Virus record (IMG/VR): IMGVR_UViG_3300011432_000011
Span: 1 to 45,968 of that record
DNA length: 45,968 nucleotides
Source of the DNA: a virus
Strand: one strand, 5' to 3'
Below are positions 45,949 through 45,968 of this stretch, piece by piece. A program made the translations under genes and the position numbers. Under the pieces are notes generated by a model. The model did not search any database and was not told the DNA's origin. It saw only the letters and a list, made by a program, of their open reading frames with translations. Numbering within the stretch: the stretch's first letter is position 1; each line of letters starts with the position of its first letter.

Positions 45949-45968
45949 GGGCGTATCCCCACGACGCC
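45846..45968. repeat. Terminal direct repeat, right copy
   Basis: Identical to 1-123; see the left copy. One of the two should be removed for a circular map. Confidence 0.95.

Noticed and set aside
1-45968. CRISPR array or insertion sequence
   Set aside because: I saw no regularly spaced repeats and no transposase; the only mobile-type gene is the HNH endonuclease-like one.

Overview
The window is one complete phage genome. The first 123 bases are repeated exactly as the last 123 (1-123 = 45846-45968), so the contig is a circular or terminally redundant molecule of about 45,845 unique bases whose ends fall inside a cytosine methyltransferase gene. It is a temperate tailed phage. It has a tyrosine integrase, a lambda-like immunity region, and a 50-base copy of the 3' half of a tRNA-Thr(GGT) gene that marks the attachment site. 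The portal, terminase, SU10-type capsid, adaptor and tailspike set, with no tape measure or tail tube genes, suggests a short-tailed (podovirus) virion resembling Bcep22-like phages. A GcrA-like regulator, GC-rich coding and the style of the small proteins point to an alphaproteobacterial host, perhaps Rhizobiales.

Layout. 104-654: attP region. 655-5314, minus strand: a tightly coupled early-left operon (integrase last in transcription, HTH/excisionase-like, HNH, NinB, SSB-like, possible annealing protein, and many small genes including two of 26 and 56 aa). 5342-5884: immunity region, with a repressor and a divergent Cro-like gene flanked by two pairs of 19-bp palindromic operators, each pair spaced exactly 33 bp. 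5884-9303, plus strand: early-right operon (Cro, a long structured leader, DnaA-domain protein, GcrA-like protein, RusA, DUF1376 replication protein with an iteron-like candidate origin inside it), closed by an intrinsic terminator at 9323. 9435-38785, plus strand: late operon. 39081-39722, minus strand: an HNH-type endonuclease-like gene. 39770-41634: lysis genes. 41662-43038: exonuclease and small genes. 43082-44453 and 44668-45948, minus strand: accessory small genes and an orphan C5-cytosine methyltransferase, separated by a cloverleaf-like structured segment.

The most unusual part is 9827-17524. Between a terminase-small-subunit candidate and the large terminase lies a block of about 7.7 kb of sugar-metabolism genes. 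It holds an HldE-like nucleotidyltransferase-kinase fusion with the domains in reversed order, a GmhA-like isomerase, a cupin, a DUF1330 protein, a radical SAM enzyme, an acetolactate-synthase-like ThDP enzyme, a SAM methyltransferase and a glycosyltransferase. Most junctions are ATGA/GTGA/TTGA overlaps. A second glycosyltransferase sits directly after the major capsid gene. Together these suggest a phage-encoded pathway that builds an unusual, possibly heptose-derived, branched or methylated sugar and attaches it, perhaps to the virion. That function is inference. A segment inside the block (11838-12059) folds on paper into a four-way-junction-like RNA and has no convincing reading frame.
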